Shown: positions 9,787 to 22,264 of the stretch, in pieces | How the letters are laid out: each line of letters begins with the position of its first letter | Numbering within the stretch: position 1 is the first letter of the stretch | Assembly (NCBI GenBank): GCA_943704425.1 | Contig: CALSCP010001656.1 | Location: forward strand, 88,761 to 140,404 | Length of the DNA stretch: 51,644 bases | DNA from: Ministeria vibrans ATCC 50519 | Lineage: Eukaryota > Opisthokonta > Filasterea | Reading direction: 5' to 3' | The notes under the pieces: model-generated | The model's input: only the letters and a program-made list of their open reading frames with translations | Databases searched by the model: none | Told to the model about the DNA's origin: nothing | Made by a program: the position numbers and the translations under genes

Positions 9787-12700
9787 TTATGCAAGACCAG
9801 CCTGCTGCATGGCACTCATCAATGCATTCCGTTGGTCAGCAGACAGACTCTGCCAACATGAGTTCTTGAGCTCTTCTGGAACTGTCTGATTGATCTACGC
9901 ACAAAACACAAATGAATACACATCTGCACACACTCTCGTTCTGAGAGCCTCACCTGCGCAATGGCACGCACAATGCGCGAGTTGAGCTCGTGGTCAACCT
10001 GCACGACGCTCATGGTGATGGCAAAAACCTCGACAATGCGCGGAAGTGCTTGGTTGATGTCGCCAAAGTAGCCAATCTGACCACTCTCGAGCAGCTCGCA
10101 CAGATAGCCCAGTACAAATTGCATTTCGCCACGATCGCTGACCACAGGCAACCAGGAGAGAAGAGCAGGTAAAAGGGACGGCAGTGCATCGGGTGCGACG
10201 CTACACTTGCAAATCTTGGCAACGGCCGAAATAGCATTTTCCGTAGCCATAAGCGATTCGGGAGAGCGCGCATTGGGCGCCTGGATAATGGCGCGGAGCG
10301 TGTCAAGGGTACGCGAACAGGGCTCGGCGTAGGCAGGGCCACCAAAGAGAGCACAACAGCCAATGCCAAAGGCCGCCGCCTGTCGCACCTCGTCGTTCTC
10401 GTCCGTGAGGTAGCTGCTCATGGCCGGGAAGAAGCAGTCAGCGTACTGGGCTGACGCAGGGCCTGTGTACTCGACAAAGTCATCGAACATGCACAGTCCC
10501 CACTGATGGTCGGTGACGGGCCGGTCGGGCTCAAGCATGGCAGTCACGGTGGGCATGAGCGCCAGAAAAACGTTCATGAGTCCTTCTCCGTGTGTGCGGA
10601 ACAGCTCGTGCAGCGTGTCCGTGAGCTCACGCAATAGCTTGTCATCTTGAATGTCAAACTCGATCAGCTCCTCCTCCAACTCCTCGTCATAGTCCTCGTC
10701 CTGACGGTTGTGCAATCGCTCCGCATTGCGCTCAAACACCTTCTCCAGCTGCGACTTGATTGCCGCCACCAGCGGCTCCTGTGCCTCCTCCGGCAGACAG
10801 TTGTCTCCGCACACCTTGACGCACGTCTTGAACGACTGCACGAACTTTTGTAACACGGCCGAGTCAGGCTCAATCGACATAACCTATCAAAAAAGAACAG
10901 TGTAAGAAATACGCAAGAAAGGGGAAGAAAAAAAAAAAAAAGAAGAGGTATGAGGTATGTTGATGGGTACCTCCAAGAGACCGGTGCAGGAGTGGTTCCA
11001 GACATTCTTGGCAAGTGCAAGCCAGCCATCGGCATCTGCTCCGCCTGCTCGGTGGTTCTGCATGGCAGCTAAACACACATGAAGAAGGATAGACGCTTGA
11101 GCGTTAAAAAGGATGCAAAACAAGTGGCAAGTCAAAAGACAGGAAAGACGTACAGTCAATGAGGAAGGGAAGAGCGTCGGCAGCTGCTGTGCGCACTTCG
11201 TCGTGAAAAAAGAATTTGAGAAGTGGGACCATTATTTCAGCAACCTACACACATACAATTTCATCAAAACATAGTGACTCTGCGAAAGGGGCAATTGGAC
11301 GTACGTCGGCAACGTGGTTGCCAAAGTGAATGCCCAAGTCGCGCGCATAGCAAACAAGCATTTCGCAAGCCATGCACTTCTCGTCAATCATGGTTGTTCG
11401 AATACCAACACGCTGGTCGTCCACCTAACGTAAAAGGAAGGAGAAAAATTACACGCCGAGGCAGCTACCGTTCGTTTCCGTACTCGAACAAACTCCCAGC
11501 CATCCTCTTCGGGATACTGGTCCTGTTGGTCTCGCTCGTCGAGGTCAAGGAACGCCATATCGGGCGTGGTCTGCGCAAGCTGCAGAAGCGGGGGCATCAC
11601 AGTCGACAGGTACGGCACAAACTCCGCCTTGAGCACCTTGCAGATGCGCGTAATGGCACCAAAGATGAAGGTCATTTCAGCGTCGTCCGTTTGTCCGCGC
11701 ACTCCGCCATGCTACACACAAGTGACATACACAAATAAATAAAAATAAAGAGAAAGAAAGGACGAAAGTGATAGAGAGAGAGAGAGAGAGAGGAGGGAGA
11801 AAGAAACAAAGTGATAGAGAGAGAGGAGAAATAAAGTGATGGAATGTATCGATACCGACGCAATGAGATCCATGACGTGACGCGCGTCTGCGGCAAATTT
11901 TTCATGACCCACTGCAACACCAATGAGCGAAATGCACTCCATAGCCTTGTCGCGCAGCAAGCTGGCAGCTGGGTCGCTCACAGACTGCTCCAGAATCGAT
12001 CGCAGGTCCGGCATAAACACGTCGTAGTAGTTGATAAACTTTTCTTGAGCGCTATCGATAAAAGCCGAAAAAAAGTAGAAAAAAACAATGAAGAAAAGAA
12101 TCAGTGGCATTGAAAAAAAAAAAAGACGAAACGGACCTGTCAGCGACTGTAGCAATAGTGGTGAGAGCCTGCTGCATGAGCAAGCGCCTGTTGAGACGAC
12201 CACCGTCAATGAGCATCTCGTGAAGTGCGCGCAGAATGTCGTCAATGTACGGCTCGAGACGGTCCTTGGAGGCATTTTCGCAGAAGTTGACCATGGCAGC
12301 GCCGGCGTGGATGCGCACTCGGATGCAGTCCGCATCACGCATGGCCAACAACAGTCCCCCAATAGACTCGGCGTGGAAGGTTTCTTGGAAGCCAGGTGCG
12401 AAGTCGTAGGCGAGCTGGCCAACTGCGTTACAGGCAGCATAGCGCACGCGAGGATGCGGGTCGTTGAGCAGAGGCAACACCTAAAAGTAACGCAGTTGGA
12501 TAGAGGAATTAAAAAAAAAACGGAGTGTGACTGTAATTACCGTGTGCATAATGGCGGGGAGAACAGCCTCCATCTGAACGGCGGCTCCCTCAGCAATGGC
12601 CGAGACGCAGAAAAGTGCTGCGTGGCGCAACTGCCACTGTTCGCTTGTGAACAGACTGCCTAGGAATGCCTCACAGATGGGGTACACTTGCTTGCCGCCA

Positions 12701-13875
12701 ATGGCACACGCAACGCGATCAATCGCCTGCTCGCCCTGCAACGACACTCTGCAAAAAAAAAAAACACACACACAAACATGAGTTGTTGAATAAAGATATT
12801 TTAGTCCGTTCGATGCTCTGCACCATTCACACGTACGATTCTTCGTCCTTTTCGGAGGAGTCGATATTGTACCACTCAGGTTCGTCTTCCAACTCACACA
12901 TAAGATTGACAAAGGCAGGGACAGAGCGCACGGCAAACTCGGGTTGCTTGCGCAGCATGGGCGATGCTTTCTCCGCGAGCGCCACCAGCACCTCACAAGC
13001 ACTCTTGCGCACACTCTCCTCCACATCGGTGCTGTAACAAAACAAACCAAACCAAGGGAATTAATTACGCAAAGAGAGGTGAAAGAAGGCGAAGAGGAAG
13101 GAGAGGGAAAGAAACAAAAGTGAGAGGACAAAAAACACGCAAAAAGACGTGAGATTAAAATAAAATAGCAATTATATAGGGGGTAGAAAGGCGCATTCGG
13201 TGGGTCATACCTGTTGCCCATGAGCTGGAGCATAGTATCGAGCATATTGGGGACGAGGTTGCGAAAGAGACGTGCGTGTTTGTCCACCAGCTCAATGAGC
13301 TCCTCAAGAGCATCGCGCGCAAGATCCTCATCGCCCGACGAAACACAGTCCAAAATCACCTAAGAATCAAAGATGATGCATAAGAGGAAAGGCATAATGT
13401 AAACACTGCATAGGACAAAACATTTATAAGTGTACGGAGAAGATGGCCGGCATGAGGTTGAAGAAGTGTGCGCGGTTGTGCGTGAGGGTCGAAATGAAGC
13501 CCATGGTGGCCTTGGCGCCGACATTGCGAACCTACGGAGACAAGGCAACAAGGGAGAATCAGTACACAAGGCGAAGAGACATAATAAGTTGAAATAGGTC
13601 GTACAGAGAGAGGTTGGGTGTTGGCGAGGGCACCAGCAAAGATTTGGTAGACACTTTCGAGGTGCGCCTCGACTTGTTTGAGGAGGACGGCAGGTGCGGA
13701 GGCAAAGAGCTGCAGAGCCACCTCAAACATGTTGGTTGCCTGCACATTGCCTGTAGTTGTCATTGCCTGCTGGCACGTCGTAAACATGAACTGAAGCAGA
13801 TCGGGCCAGTTCAGTTCGGGCGTCTGCTGGCGGTCACGGTCGATCACTGTCATTTTTGAACAAACACACACACAC

Positions 13876-13919
<44 letters not shown>

Positions 13920-14551
13920 CATGATCAGTTAGTAGATTGTGGGAGAGGGAGTCGGGTTGCGCGTACTTGATTGAAGGCTCATCAGTTCGGAGATGACGTG
14001 CACAACCTTTCTTCGGACACTGTGCTCCACTTCCTCCTGCAAATGGGCCAGCAACTCCGACTTGACAACGCTCTGCGATGAACCAGAGTTAAGAGTGCGT
14101 TGAAGTGTGTAAAATGACACAATAAGTGTGACCATACCACCATTCCGGGATCAAGTTGAGCGAGGAACATGCGTTGGATGGTGGACGGGGCGGCAACGCC
14201 TTCTTGAGCATCGAGAACATGCGCCAACATGCGACGGAACAACACGGCGGCCAGTTCGCGCACCTAGACAGGGAGAGAGCCAAAGAAAGCCCACAGGAAG
14301 GGGAGTGTGAATGAGTACAGACGCTCTCCCGAGGAGCACAGGGCGCGTACAGGAACGTGGGCGGAATGGCGCAGACAGCGGATCATGACGGGCGTTGCCA
14401 GGCTGGGTTGCTCGCGGATCCCCTTGAGCCGCTCTTCCGCTGCATTTCGAGTCTACATACGATCATTAAAGGCGTCGTCAGAGTCACAAATGTCGTTGCT
14501 GCGTTGCCCTGGATGGCTGCATAGGGCTCGCAGAGCGTAAAACAGGAGTGC

Positions 14552-14586
<35 letters not shown>

Positions 14587-15027
14587 GAATTGCTGTTGCG
14601 ACATGTTTCGGTTGAAGAGTCGAGTGGAGTGAAACACTGCAGCACATCGCGTATTGTTGGTGTCAGGTGAAGTGCTGCGGGCCAAAAGACGGTGGGAAGG
14701 GGACGGGGAAGGGTGTTTTGGATGGGATGGCGACCACGGCAAGGCATTTCGACTGTATTTGAAACGGACACATGGGCGCGACTTGCCGACGACGATGCGG
14801 GTTGGGCTTGGAGCATGGGCATGTGCAGTAGACACACAGGGCAGGGGCGGGGCGGCACACGCCGGTTCGGGCTGTGGGGCGCGTGAGGGGCGATGGGGAC
14901 AGTGACGATGCCAAACGAGCACTGTCCAGCGCCAAATCATGCGCGTGCTTACGGCGTCGTCGCTCTGCTGCAATGCAATGAGAATTCCCTCCAGCTCTGC
15001 TTGGTCAACTTGGGTAGGAGCAGCCAT
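9787..15027 (-). CDS. IPO5: Importin-5 (karyopherin beta-3 / RanBP5)
   Basis: HEAT-repeat nuclear import receptor that carries ribosomal proteins and histones through the pore and is released by Ran-GTP. Predicted 1142 aa (animal IPO5 about 1100). Seventeen exons: 15027-14953, 14452-14351, 14263-14138, 14072-13967, 13846-13605, 13531-13436, 13359-13211, 13031-12837, 12748-12541, 12480-12137, 12051-11856, 11711-11469, 11424-11305, 11244-11154, 11068-10971, 10883-9954, 9894-9787; every junction is in phase. Signatures in family order: [131 protein letters not shown] and [12 protein letters not shown]. The end is an LSADQRNAL helix like the IPO5 tail. Intron 1 (about 500 bp) contains a long A/T homopolymer. 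The second donor (after HSAHVP) is a choice between two nearby GT sites. Confidence 0.95.
13861..13919 (-). repeat. (CA)n microsatellite in importin intron
   Basis: Nearly uninterrupted CACACA (GTGTGT on the coding strand) inside the intron preceding the exon at 13846. Confidence 0.9.
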
Positions 15028-15150
15028 ACTAAGGAACACTTTGAATTTTTGAATAAATTGAGTGAAAACGATGTCTTCGCATATTATTTTGTCACAGACT
15101 CACAGTCGATTGAGAATTTGGATATTAATTTATTTGAGTACATTTCGACC
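15028..15150. promoter_or_regulatory. Bidirectional promoter interval IPO5 / SAP130-like
   Basis: Only 123 bp separate the divergent start codons. The AT-rich interval must hold both 5' UTRs and any shared promoter. No TATA box is recognisable at a convincing position; the call rests on gene layout alone. Confidence 0.4.
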
Positions 15151-18018
15151 ATGGATGAATCTGGGGACCTTGTTGAAACGCCACCAGCGGCAGGTGGCTT
15201 TGCGACGGGCGCATTGGTACTCAGCGCTTCTGCTCCTGTCACTCAGCCCATTCCTCTCCTGACTGTCCCCGCGCCCATCGACCGCCATCTTCTATATATA
15301 CATCCTTGTCTCTTTGCCAACCCTCCCCGCGTGCTGCTTTGAGAAGCCTTTCTCACTCGGTTTTTCACCATTCCCTTTTTTTTTTTTTTTTTTTTGGTGA
15401 ATCTGTCGCAGGCGTCCAATCCGCCTGCAGATCCCCCTACAACAGCACCCGTAGGCAGCAGCACTACAGATGAAATGGCGGAAGGCGCAACGAAGGCAGA
15501 AGAGGGCGAGGACGAGGCGGGAGCGTCGGTTGAGAGTGGTGAGGCAACATCGACAAAAGCCAATGTTGTCTCTGCGACGACTGCCAGCAGTGCAGTCGCC
15601 AGCGCTTCAGCACCAGAGGACGAGAATGCTTTACAGACCGACTGTGGAGCGGAGCGTGCGGCAGACGGGAGCGGCGAGGCTGTCAACACCAAGCCGAGTT
15701 CAGCGGGTCCAGCCGAGTCCTCCGCATCCGCTACGTCGTCGACTACGGGCGCCGCCGCGGGAGGAGGAGGCAATGGCGGCACAGCCGTGTCTATTGCTAC
15801 GTCGACAGCGGCGGCACTCTCGGCAATGAATGGAGGGGTGGCGGGGGCGTCGTCGTTTCCGTCGCCTCCCCCGCGCGCTCCTTCACGTTCCGCAACGGTT
15901 CGCTCACCAGGCGACGTGCATGCCAACGCACGACCGGGTATTCTTCGACGGCAGTCGGCAGATGGGTCTGCGCCGGGCTCGCCTCGTCGCACACCGTCGT
16001 TGCCGGCCATTTACGGCAGTGACGATGACAGTGGGGGCGGCGGGGGGCCTGTGGCCTTGTTCAATCCGTCGCAACACAGTGCACTTGCGACGGCCGCGGC
16101 CAACGCGTCGGGAGTGCCCACTTCGCCACTTAATGGCGTAACGAGTCCACGCAAGAAGCCTCGCAAGCAGGCCATGGTAACGATGGAAGATGAGTATGCT
16201 GCAGTGCCAACTGCTGATGGCGGTGTGAGCGGGCAGACGCGCAACCTTTCCTCGTCGGCAAATTCCAGCGCTGCGGCCGGTGCGTTGTCGATGTTGTCTT
16301 CGTCAAAACGTAGCGGCGGAGGCGGAGCATTGCGACGGAAACGTCGGACAGACGAGGAAGAGGAGGGTGAGGAGGAGGGGGATGATGCAGACGAGGATGG
16401 TGATGAGGACGAGGGTGACGGAAAGGGACGGGAGAGCAAACGACGTCGTATGGGAACGGGAGCGAGTGGTGGTGGCGCAGATGAAGAGGGAGGGAATGGA
16501 GGGGGTGAAGAGGAGCGATCACGACGGTCGCGACGGAGAAGACGGCCGAGAGTGCGCACTGACGACGGGTATGGCGAAGAGGAAGGGGATGGAGGTGACG
16601 AAGACGGACGACCTTCGGTTGCAGTGTCTGCATCGGGACGTGGTGGAAGGGTTACGCGTGGACAACAGAGCACTCTAAAGGCGCCGCCTCAACAACAGAG
16701 TCAACTGCGCCAACAGCAATTTATTCCAGACCCACAACAACAACAACAACAACAGCAGCATACGCAACAGCAACAGCAACAACAACAACATCATCATCAT
16801 CAGCAGCAGCAGCAGCTGCAGTCTTTACAGCAGCCTACGCCGCCCATTTCTAGCGCGCGCTACTACGATGATGCGATGCAGGGTGTGTCCGACGTGTCGT
16901 CGTTCCCCGGGACATCGGCAGCAGCGCATGCGCACATGGGCATGCAGATGCCACAGACGTCCCCACACCAGCAACCGCCGCCGCAGTCCATTACGCCTGT
17001 CACCGGTCCATCCGGGCATGTTGAAGGCTTCCTTCGCTCGCCCTTGCCCCAACGCCCGCCATCCATCTTTAATGGCCTCCCGCCCCACTTCTGGGCCGCC
17101 CACCCGCCCCTGCCGCCGCCTTCCTTGCGTCGCTATCCTGTCTTCCCCGACGACTATCCCGAACCCACTCTGACGGCCATGGCTCACTATGCCACTCCCG
17201 AACAGGCGCCCTCGCACGTGGAAAAGTCTCTCGACGAGGTCAGTGCTTTTCTCGTGTGTCATAAAAATTAATGGTGTTGATCTTATTTTTTTTTTGTATC
17301 GTTTTGTGTGGATTGCTTAGGTGATAGCTACACCACGAATTGAAGAGATTGTGACGGGCAATGGAGTGTTGCGCGCAATGGCACAGTTTCCGCTGGTGCG
17401 CGAGTCCGAAGAGGAAGTCCTTCGGGTACAATTGTGTGTGAGAGCGTGAGTTGAGTTGATTGCTGAATGTTGTTATGGTTCTGTAGACACTAAAGGCAGC
17501 ATGTGAGCGACTGGGTGACACTCTGGACGCAACCAATGAAGAGGAAGCTGCGCTGTTGGCCAAGGCACAGGTAACGTCAGAAGGGGGAAGGAAACAAAGA
17601 AAGAAAGTGGTGAGGAACAAGCTGATACCTCTTGTCGGTTTCTGCGTAGGAGAGTGTGCGCAAGTCGGAGGCGACGCTAGCCAAGATGAAGGAAGCAAAC
17701 GACCGAATGTTCCAAATGCTCGTTGAGTATCAGCCTCGGTAAGAGAGGAGGGAGAAACAAAGTGATAGAGCGAGAGGAAAGGAATCAAGTGATATATAGA
17801 GTGACGCGCTGTGGGAACGACTGCTTCTGACTTATGTATGTATGTATGTGTCTCTCTCTCTCTGTGTGTGTGTGTGTAGAGCGGATTTGATACTGCGACG
17901 GTACCAGAACAAGCACGGACGCGACCCAACTGAGTACGGGATGGTTTCGCCTTGGGGCACGCGTAGGGCTCCCTTGTCGGGTCGCTCTGCCCCTCCGCCC
18001 TTCTACACCCCCAGATGA
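15151..18018 (+). CDS. SAP130-like Sin3/HDAC corepressor subunit (candidate)
   Basis: Long, mostly disordered nuclear protein (769 aa). Exons: 15151-15216, 15412-17238, 17321-17425, 17487-17570, 17650-17738, 17880-18018. In order: Ala/Ser/Thr-rich N-third, SPRKKPRKQ near residue 267, an acidic/basic alternation (EEEEGEEEGDDADED, RRSRRRRRPR) that would serve as nuclear localisation signal, a Gln/His tract (about 440-475) and a Pro-rich segment. The end is a predicted coiled-coil region (RKSEATLAKMKEANDRMFQM). The nonapeptide SPRKKPRKQ and a C-terminal helix of the form 'SEATLAKMKEANDRMFQMLVE' (split here: SEATLAKMKEAN, DRMFQMLVE) match the C-terminal region of animal SAP130, where the equivalent helix binds the Sin3 complex. 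The rest is too low in complexity to support homology. It is divergently transcribed from IPO5. Confidence 0.5.
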
Positions 18019-18140
18019 TCAATTCGCAAAGAAAATCAGCGTGTGTGAGAGAGTGAGTGTGCGTGTGTGCGAGAGTATTAAAATAATAGTACAGAAAAAT
18101 ATATAAATATTATTCATTATGATTACTACTATTCTATGTG

Positions 18141-18904
18141 TCAAATCACAGTCTCGTTGAGCGAACTGTCTTCGCTCTCAACACTGTCGTTGTCGTCGTC
18201 CCGCTCAAAAAGTTCAACTCCCTCAGCAACGCGTACAGGAGACCGTGCCTCACGACTAGACATGAGCTCGGCCTTTGAAGTTCCATCCGTTGCCGTCTGC
18301 TCTAACTCTTCTCGCTTGGCGTGTCCTTCTGCGTCTTCCACAGATAGTCCTCCTGCTACCGCCCGCTCAATGCGTGTAGCCTCGAGGGGCTCTTCCTCAA
18401 CTCGTCGATCGTGAAATTCGTCCAGCTGCGTCACAATCACAGGGCTCTTGGCGCGTTCTGTGTGCCTATCTTTCTCCTCCTCAGACTCGGTCTCGTCGTC
18501 AAATGTGAAATGCCGTCGCACCGAGTCCATCTGTTCGCCGTCGCTGACCGGCTCTTCGTCGCTGCTGTCCGAAAAGTAGACGTTCGCAGTGACCGGCGAG
18601 ACAACAGCATGGGGAGTGCTAGTAGCTCGCGCTGCGCCCCGTTCCTGTTGATCCATCGAAAGTGCGACAGTTGTTGTTTTGAGCTGGGGGCTCTTGGCAA
18701 AGGGGGAGCCGCTGTGTGATCCTTTTACGAGTGACTTCATACTACGGGCGCCTGAGCCCCGCCCCGACGACGACGCACGAGAATGTGAAGGTGCCTGCTG
18801 AATGGCAATTGACTCGAGGGTCGGTGTTGGTGGTGTGACGCTCACTGTCGACTCGGTATTGCCACCCGACCAAATGTGACGGGGTGACAAAGCAACATCA
18901 GAAT

Positions 18905-18935
<31 letters not shown>

Positions 18936-19397
18936 CCGTTGCTGCTTGACGGCCTGTCGTTCGCTCATGAGCTTCCAAGGGAGCTTACCAACTCCACGGC
19001 GCTTGCGCTGTTCTTCATCCAAGCGTCGCTGTGCCTCTTGTCGCTCAGCGAGTGCCTGATCGAACTGCCGCACCCGCTCACGAGCTATTTCAAGGCGCAC
19101 AAGACGACGAACACGCATGATAGCCAATGCAAAGCGATCGCGAGCAACCTGCTGACGACGACTCGCCTGGAGCGCACGACGGGCTGCGTCACGGAAGGCA
19201 ATTCGCACGGCATTAGGAGGCGGTAATGATGACGACGCAGGAGATGTGTCCGAAGCCGATGTGCCCGCTCCACTCCCCTCGCCCGTTCCCTTTAGTGTGT
19301 TTACCACACCAAAAATGTCCTGCACGCGCGTCGGCACAACCACTACACACAAAAAGTTAAAAAAAATAATAATAAACGTATTATTATTATTATTATA

Positions 19398-19448
<51 letters not shown>

Positions 19449-19586
19449 TAAAAATGAGTCGTGTAAAAGTACGTTCGGATGGTTCGCCAACGGATAGATC
19501 AAGGGACTTTTTGTCTTTGCGACGAAATCGTTTAAAGGCTCGATTGAGAACGGAGCGTGTTCGTCGTTCACTGTGGAGTAGAAGCG

Positions 19587-19619
<33 letters not shown>

Positions 19620-20390
19620 AAAAAAAAAATACGAGATGATAAGAAGAAGTGCGAGAGAAGTGAGTGATCATAAGGGTACTCTTGAATGTCGCATGATGCC
19701 TTCATGAGAGCGTCTTCGTAGCTGCACAGACAAAATAAGACAGCGTGAGTAAGGAGAGGCGAGAGCGTTGCAGCGGACGGTACCGAGTGTAGCGGATGAC
19801 TGCGTCGAGGGTGAGCAGCCATGCTTCCGCATCGTCGGCATCCTGTGCCGCAAAGTACAAGTTGGACGAATGAAAAGCGATGTGGATGACATGCCGCGCA
19901 CCAAGGAGCTAAAGTAACCAAAACGAGAGTAAGTGGAAAGGTGACCAAATGGAACAAATTTGAATATTGCAATGTGAACGTACCTCATCAAACCAGCTGA
20001 GTCGAACGCAGTTGCGCAGATCGTAAATAGACTCTAAGTCTCGCTCGGTGGCTAAACGCAACAAAATAATCATAATCATGAGTTGACTTGAGACGTTGTG
20101 TTATTAACATGATAATATATGTAATGTGTGTGTGTTCGTATATAGTATGTATATGAGTCACGACTTACAGTCACGGTAGTTAAAAAGCAGTCCAACGGAG
20201 GTCATTCGCTGTCGGCCGGCGGGAAACGAAGCGACTGGCGTGCGGTAGAAGTCGTTGACGAGTGCACTGTGAAAAGGAGATGCGCAATTGGACTAACCTG
20301 CGCATCATACGGCGTGTGCTTACCGTGGGGTGAGGTCACTTTGAAGGACCACCCAGCGTTGACGCCACTGCGAGGAGCGAGGCGCGAGAG

Positions 20391-20434
<44 letters not shown>

Positions 20435-20525
20435 GTCTGTGAGTGTGTTTTCAACATGGGCAATTGGAGACCTTTCGGCCGTTTGACGATCTTCTTCGCA
20501 AGATCTGCCTCAGATCAATGTCCAT
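18141..20525 (-). CDS. PH-domain protein with long charged, disordered C-terminus
   Basis: Predicted 576 aa. Exons: 20525-20472, 20367-20324, 20266-20169, 20051-19984, 19908-19784, 19721-19680, 19570-19473, 19342-18141. The first ~135 residues form a pleckstrin-homology-like domain: a basic start (LRRRSSNGRKWRQRWVVLQ), central strands (YDLRNCVRLSWFDE, HVIHIAFHSSNLYFAAQD) and the closing helix DADDAEAWLLTLDAVIR with its conserved Trp. A basic segment follows (RAFKRFRRKDKKS), then an Arg-rich helical region (RLVRLEIARERVRQFDQA) and an acidic Ser-rich tail (SDSSDEEPVSDGEQ). Likely a phosphoinositide- or membrane-binding adaptor; no catalytic domain is visible. Recovering the PH domain needs all the small 5' exons. 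Intron 7 holds a (TTA)n tract and intron 6 a 26-A run. Confidence 0.7.
19376..19449. repeat. (TTA)n trinucleotide repeat in PH-gene intron
   Basis: About 24 ATT/TTA units with a single ATAATT interruption. It lies inside the intron between exons 19570-19473 and 19342-18141 and generates a fake poly-Asn/Ile ORF. Confidence 0.9.
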
Positions 20526-20868
20526 AGTGGTGCCTGCAAAGAAGTTGCGGCGTCTCTAAAGAGCGGAGACGCCAGGCACGGGCTGCTTAGGGCTGGCTTG
20601 GTGGCCACTCGAACGGAGACAGAGTGTTACGACGATTGCTCGAGAAACAGACCAAGGCAACGAGACGATTGGCGAGGCCTGCAAGGAAGGGGCGAAGGCG
20701 ATCGAGAGGAAAGAGTGATAGTTAGACAGTGAGGCGTGATCACTTCAAGATCGAGTGTGTGTTTACCTTCCCAACTCGTATTTGAAATTTTTGATCTTCC
20801 ACTGAGTCACCAGTGTTTTTTTTTATCTATAGACTGATAGAGAACCGGCACACACTCGCTCAGACACG
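20526..20868. promoter_or_regulatory. Bidirectional promoter interval PH gene / calcineurin B
   Basis: A 343-bp divergent intergenic region with no supported ORF. It contains the three-way-junction-forming palindrome right next to the PH start codon (separate entry) and an AT-rich half toward the calcineurin B start (TTTTTTTTATC near 20815). The regulatory role follows from layout only. Confidence 0.4.
20530..20579 (-). promoter_or_regulatory. Perfect three-way-junction inverted-repeat element in PH-gene 5' leader
   Basis: Outer stem GTGCCT (20530-20535) pairs with AGGCAC (20574-20579). Hairpin GCAA-agaag-TTGC occupies 20536-20548. Hairpin GGCGTCTC-n9-GAGACGCC occupies 20549-20573. The three helices abut with no unpaired junction base. 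In the transcript of the PH gene the element would end 4 nt before the AUG. The sequence TTCTTTGCAG within it could also act as a 3' splice site, so the structure may instead span an intron end. Confidence 0.45.
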
Positions 20869-21278
20869 ATGGTAGTGGCGCAGTGTCGGCGCAAAACCGC
20901 GTCAAACTAACCATTTTCCGCTTTTTGTGTCTGTCGTCTTTTCAGGGACAAACGGAGAGTATTTTACGGGACCCAGCCATGGTCCAGCAACTACAGACAG
21001 CGACAAACTGTACGTATTGTGCCAATAGCGTTTGAAAGGGGCTTTTCGTGTTCTATTTTTCGAATATTGTGAACTTTTTTCGTTGAATGCGCTCGTTTTT
21101 CATTTTGGCGCTGCTGCCGTGCCCAGCGTCGCCGCGGTGTGTTGTGCTTTAACTGCACACCCACACGACGTGGTGGCGCTCGCCCTGGACTCTTCACCTT
21201 TCCCTTTCCCTTTTCTTTCTTTTTTTATAATAATATTATCCGTTCGTTTCGTCTCTCTTCGCGTTTCCTCTCTCTCTC

Positions 21279-21313
<35 letters not shown>

Positions 21314-21916
21314 CACTATGCGCCTTGCGTGCGTTGCAGTCTCCGAGGACGAAATCAAGCGACTTGCGCTGCGCTTCAAGAAGCTGGACAAGGACGGGAG
21401 CGGAGCACTGTCGCCCGACGAGTTTCTGTCGTTGCCGGAACTGCAGCAGAATCCGCTTGTGAGCAGAGTAATTGCCACGTTTGACAAGGACGGCGGAGGC
21501 GACGTGGACTTCCAGGAGTTCATCCAGGGTCTCAGTGTGTTTAGTTCCAAGGGCGACAAGCTAGCCAAGCTCAAGTGTAGGACTGGGCAAGGCGCTCCTG
21601 CCGCTGTGCAACTGATTGCTTTTGTGTAGTTGCCTTTGAGGTGTACGACATTGACCGGGACGGGTGCATTAGCAACGCGGAGCTGTTTCAGGTGCTGAAG
21701 ATGATGGTAGGCACCAACCTGAAGGACTCGCAGCTGCAGCAGATTGTGGACAAGACCATTCTGTACAACGATCAGGATGGCGATGGCAAGATTACCTTTG
21801 AGGAGTTTTGCGCGGTACGCTGTACTATTAGTGGCAGTATACTTGTAACTTACTTTTCCCATATGTAGGTTGTTGGCGAGTCGAGTGTTGCCGAGAAGAT
21901 GGTTGTCAAAGTCTAA
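20869..21916 (+). CDS. CNB: Calcineurin regulatory subunit B
   Basis: Ca2+-binding regulatory subunit of the phosphatase calcineurin, 178 aa. Exons: 20869-20871, 20946-21009, 21340-21576, 21630-21814, 21869-21916. The first coding exon is the bare ATG. Splicing it to 20946 gives MGQTES, a canonical N-myristoylation start like the MGNE of animal CNB; the next in-frame Met would lose it. Four EF-hands are visible with loops [36 protein letters not shown] and [12 protein letters not shown]. Family-specific stretches include [30 protein letters not shown] and the tail KMVVKV. Intron 2 carries a (CTGT)n repeat just before the acceptor. Confidence 0.96.
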
Positions 21917-22264
21917 AAAGAGTAAACTACAATAATTTTTGAGCAGGGCGATGATTGAAATTGAAAATTGAAAGACAAAACTTTTGGGTTCACATGCGAC
22001 GAAGCAAAGAGACACCAGTGTCAAGAGCGTTATATGCCACAGGCCGAACACACATGCCTGGAAGTGTTGGGAGGGGTAGGACAACACTTACGTCTCGACT
22101 ACAGCGAAAGGCAACACATCTCTAAAATACTGAACAATCAAGTGAATAAACACCCACCAACACACTATATATCAATGAAGTGCAAACTAATTCAAGTAAA
22201 AAGAGCTAACTAAAAAAGAAAAATTAATAGAAGAAGAAGACATTAATTAATAAGAAACATTAAT

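Noticed and set aside
15243-16673. Minus-strand ORFs of 255 and 220 aa opposite the SAP130-like gene
   Set aside because: Shadows of the Ala/Ser/Gly- and acidic-rich plus-strand exon, which continues in frame through five splice junctions.
21139-21462. ORF overlapping calcineurin B intron 2 and exon 3
   Set aside because: Out of frame with the EF-hands and built on the (CTGT)n intron repeat.
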